Positions 61,668-64,000 of a stretch of 64,000 nucleotides of DNA are shown in pieces. Location: assembly GCA_003194525.1 (NCBI GenBank), contig NBIV01000015.1, forward strand, positions 310,001 through 374,000, written 5' to 3'. The translations under genes were made by a program, and so were the position numbers. The notes beneath the pieces were generated by a model that worked only from the letters and a program-made list of their open reading frames with translations, did no database searches and was not told where the DNA came from. How positions within the stretch are numbered: position 1 is the first letter of the stretch; every line of letters begins with the position of its first letter. The stretch comes from Gracilariopsis chorda (Eukaryota > Rhodophyta > Florideophyceae > Gracilariales > Gracilariaceae).

Positions 61668-62912
61668 CTAATCGAGGACTATAACTTCCTCCTCGCGATG
61701 TGACGCATGCCTACGGCGACGCTTAGTGTGTTTATCATTGTGATGACGTGGACGTTTAGAAGAACCACGGGGAGTCAAGACTAGTTGCCGGATTTCGGTA
61801 TCTTCAAGGAACTCAGAACCACTACCAACGCATCTCTGCAGTGAATGTGGGCAAAGTACCAATCTATATAGCTCCATACAATCAAGTATATGACTATGAT
61901 CAGTATCGATTGCCAAAGTGTGGTAGACACCCCCAGTTCCATGCAGGGTAAGAAGATAGACACCAGCAGGAAGATAAACAACATCTGTGAGACGAATCGA
62001 GTGACCATGTCCATGAACCCTTTGAAGGTTTGCATCACGCTGAGAAAGGTGTTTTTGTAAATCACGGAGGTCTCGAATCCAAGGCGCGGGGATACCAAAC
62101 TGCTCAAAAGCATTCTGATAACCTCGGAACCTTTCCCAGTAATCATGACAAACAGAAGCGTGGAGGGCATGCAACCCATTTCATAACGCTGCGGGGAGAC
62201 ATAAACCAGTCTCGTCCCGGAAGCGAATGGGCTGCACGTGAGATAGCTCGTAATCCCTAAGGCTGGGATTGGTCTCTCGAGAACGGCCAGTAGACATTCG
62301 TAAATAACGTCCTGGTTTCTTGAAGCACCACTCGTCCACCTCGGAAATTGCCATGATTCGATTATCCGTGCCAAACCTAAAGTTTCCAGATTCGGTCACG
62401 GAATGAAACATCGATGCGTTGGAAGGAGTACCGAATATGCGAAGGGTATACAGATCAATGGCGTGTTCGCGCTGAGTAGCTTCGTCCACACCATAGTAGT
62501 ATCCATGTTTGAATACTATTTTCTCAATTACCCAAGAGTACCCCTCAAGTGTGCTATAGTCGACGTTGTCCTTCACGGAAAGCGTCATCCCTAAACGGTA
62601 GATATCATTGAAAGAGAGCTCCTCCCATGGGGAGTCTTCAAGGAACATAAGAATATGCGGGCCTAGAACTTGCCAGAACTCTTCTCTCGTGAACTGACCT
62701 TTGTCGCCGTTGGAGCAACGTATGACAAATTGACGTAGCCCTACCAGGCCGTCCAAAGTCTTCACCTTCTCCACATCACCACGTCGAGAAAACCTCAAGA
62801 GAAGATTATCTCTAGGGTTAAATGGAATAGCTTTTATGCTTTTCGTTCCAATGTGATGATATGGAGGGGCTTCGCGTACCGTCTTCTTAGCGGTGGGCTT
62901 TGTACGAGCCAT
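61668..62912 (-). CDS. Accessory ORF with histone H3-like N terminus and cysteine-peptidase-like C-terminal part
   Basis: Minus strand, between the pol end of the plus-strand Gypsy element and the next LTR. The first true ATG is at 62912, in good context (A at -3, G at +4); the open codons before it contain no ATG. The predicted N terminus MARTKPTAKKT matches 8 of 11 residues of histone H3 (MARTKQTARKS), including Arg2, Thr3, Lys4, Thr6, Ala7 and Lys9 of the mature tail. The middle is globular and unrecognised. Toward the C-terminal half a GLCLPAAL segment resembles the helix with the catalytic Cys of papain-like peptidases. Farther on, GGVYHTLAID and SHILDCME could supply His and Asp. The tail is basic (SKRPRHHNDKHTKRRRRH). 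It appears interrupted about once. It may be an antisense ORF of a retroelement or a captured gene, and is treated here as part of a fossil. Confidence 0.6.
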
Positions 62913-62989
62913 TTTGGTTCTCTTGGTGAAGTGCAACGCCCTCAGGGAGGGATTCTGGGTACTTGAACGCTTTCCCGATATTATCGGTT

Positions 62990-63780
62990 GTGTAGTGTGT
63001 ATATGAACTACGCCCCACTACGGTGGATATGGACACGTGGGACACGGTTTTGGGTCAATTGGCGGTTGGCCACAGTAGTGGATGTTGCCACGGAATGTGG
63101 AGTATTTTAGTTAATATTATTTAGTATTTTCACGCCCATTTCTGGGAAGCTAGTACTTAGTGCGACGGCACACTGCCGTCGCACCAGTAAACCTTCCCCA
63201 ACAAGGGACCCCAACCTGGGGAATTGGCTCTGAGCTTTACCGCCTCCGCGTGTTCTCAACTCCTCCTTGGAGGGAAGCACCGTAGTGTACGGAAGTTCAC
63301 CCCCCTTGCACATCTAAAGGAGACCCATCATTGGGAGTACTAATTGTTCCAAGTGTCTTGGTGTTTCGCCCTGTATAGGGATATTGTTACCGGCATCGCC
63401 GTTCGCCCCCGTCGCTCTCGCGACTCACTTCGCCCTCTCTTCCTCCTCTTCGCCCTTCCTTCTTCCCCTTTTTAGGGTAGCACCTCCCGCTATCCGCGGC
63501 CCCCGTGTGCGCATCCGTCCACACACCCCACTTACGTGGAAACATACCTCTACTGAGGATCACACCCCGCTCACGTGGATACCGATTCTTCGCCTTCACC
63601 TCCCTGCGCAAGTCGCGACAGGTGTCCCTGGTCTTACAAACCGGCTTTGCCGTGACACCTCTGGGAGGGCTCTACCCAACTGGGTTGACCTCGTGAGAGG
63701 AAGATCCCGAACGTCTTTCGGTGTTTTTCCCCTTTGGGGCATTGCACCACAAAGTGGTCTCCCGACCTAGAATCGGTTTT
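62990..63780 (+). repeat. Gypsy-family LTR, plus orientation (ends approximate)
   Basis: Related to the LTRs at 7.3-8.24 kb (minus) and 8.24-9.0 kb (plus). It begins near TGTGTAGTGTGT, has a perfect hairpin GTGCGACGGCA-CAC-TGCCGTCGCAC (63160-63184) overlapping CACCAGTAAA, pyrimidine-rich and repeated CTCACGTGGA-like segments, and GGTCTTACAAACCGGC. The 3' part carries GGGAGGGCTCTACCC and GCACCACAAAGTGGTCTCCCGACC. Confidence 0.72.
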
Positions 63781-64000
63781 TGTTTTCCCTCTTACGAGGT
63801 CTGTTTTCATTCACCGGAAGTTCCGGAATCGTTCCCGTCGTAACGGTAGCCCCTCATGTCGAGGCAACCCTCCGATGCGGAGCGTGCGGTCACCCGCAGT
63901 CGTTCCCACGATGGTGGAGAAGTCCCCGAAGTTCGGTTCGTATCCCGCATTCCGAAGCGGACCGGCTCCAGCTTCGCTGGTGGACCCTCTTCGAGGAATT
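63781..64000 (+). CDS. Presumed start of gag of a further Gypsy element (runs off window)
   Basis: The frame downstream of the LTR is open to the window edge and encodes a basic, Pro/Ser-rich stretch (NRSRRNGSPSCRGNPPMRS and VEKSPKFGSYPAFRSGPAPA). It vaguely resembles the N-terminal composition of the gag at 7.26 kb. Position after the LTR is the main argument. Confidence 0.4.

Overview
The window looks like nuclear DNA of a multicellular red alga, most likely a Chondrus crispus-type florideophyte. This is an inference from three things: compact host genes that are mostly intronless, or carry one short GT-AG intron (about 94 and 102 bp); LTR retrotransposons nested around small gene islands; and a Copia element whose polymerase resembles the red-algal CoRC/PyRE10G group. 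No ribosomal RNA, tRNA, CRISPR or prokaryotic operon structure was seen.

Layout. From 1 to 8.2 kb lies a minus-strand Ty3/Gypsy element that runs off the left edge and ends there in a chromodomain. Its LTR meets a second, divergent LTR head to head near 8236, and that one abuts a tyrosine recombinase ORF (to 9.94 kb). From 10.5 to 13.6 kb are three unrecognised genes: a coiled-coil protein, a six-span membrane protein and a small protein. A Plavaka-like (CACTA-superfamily) transposase with an 860-residue ORF fills 14.06-16.64 kb, with a perfect 86-bp palindrome beside its 3' end. A heavily decayed Gypsy fossil lies at 17.1-19.4 kb. A decayed Helitron covers about 21.8-28.8 kb; its helicase is split by a Tc1-like element with recognisable terminal inverted repeats, and related direct repeats lie on both sides of the Helitron.

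The host gene island at 30.6-49.6 kb holds a TraB-family protein, an overlapping esterase/kinase pair, TIM9 with one intron, an MTA/SAH-deaminase-like amidohydrolase, 3-hydroxyanthranilate 3,4-dioxygenase, a PP2C phosphatase with one intron, an ER J-domain protein, a Tim17/22/23-like protein, an F-box plus von Willebrand A protein and an mTERF-like protein. Several act in organelles (Tim9, Tim17-like, mTERF, perhaps TraB), but nothing shows that they are co-regulated.

From 50.7 to 64 kb retroelements resume: a minus-strand Copia element with one visible LTR, a two-zinc-finger ORF, a plus-strand Ty3/Gypsy element with a leader of three hairpins, then a minus-strand accessory ORF, and finally the 5' LTR and presumed gag start of another Gypsy element running off the right edge. 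The accessory ORF is the most unusual item. From its first ATG the predicted protein begins MARTKPTAKKT, almost the histone H3 tail (MARTKQTARKS), and its C-terminal part has features of a papain-like cysteine peptidase. With the chromodomain at the other end of the window, this suggests that retroelements in this genome handle chromatin both by reading and by imitating histone tails. That link is inference.
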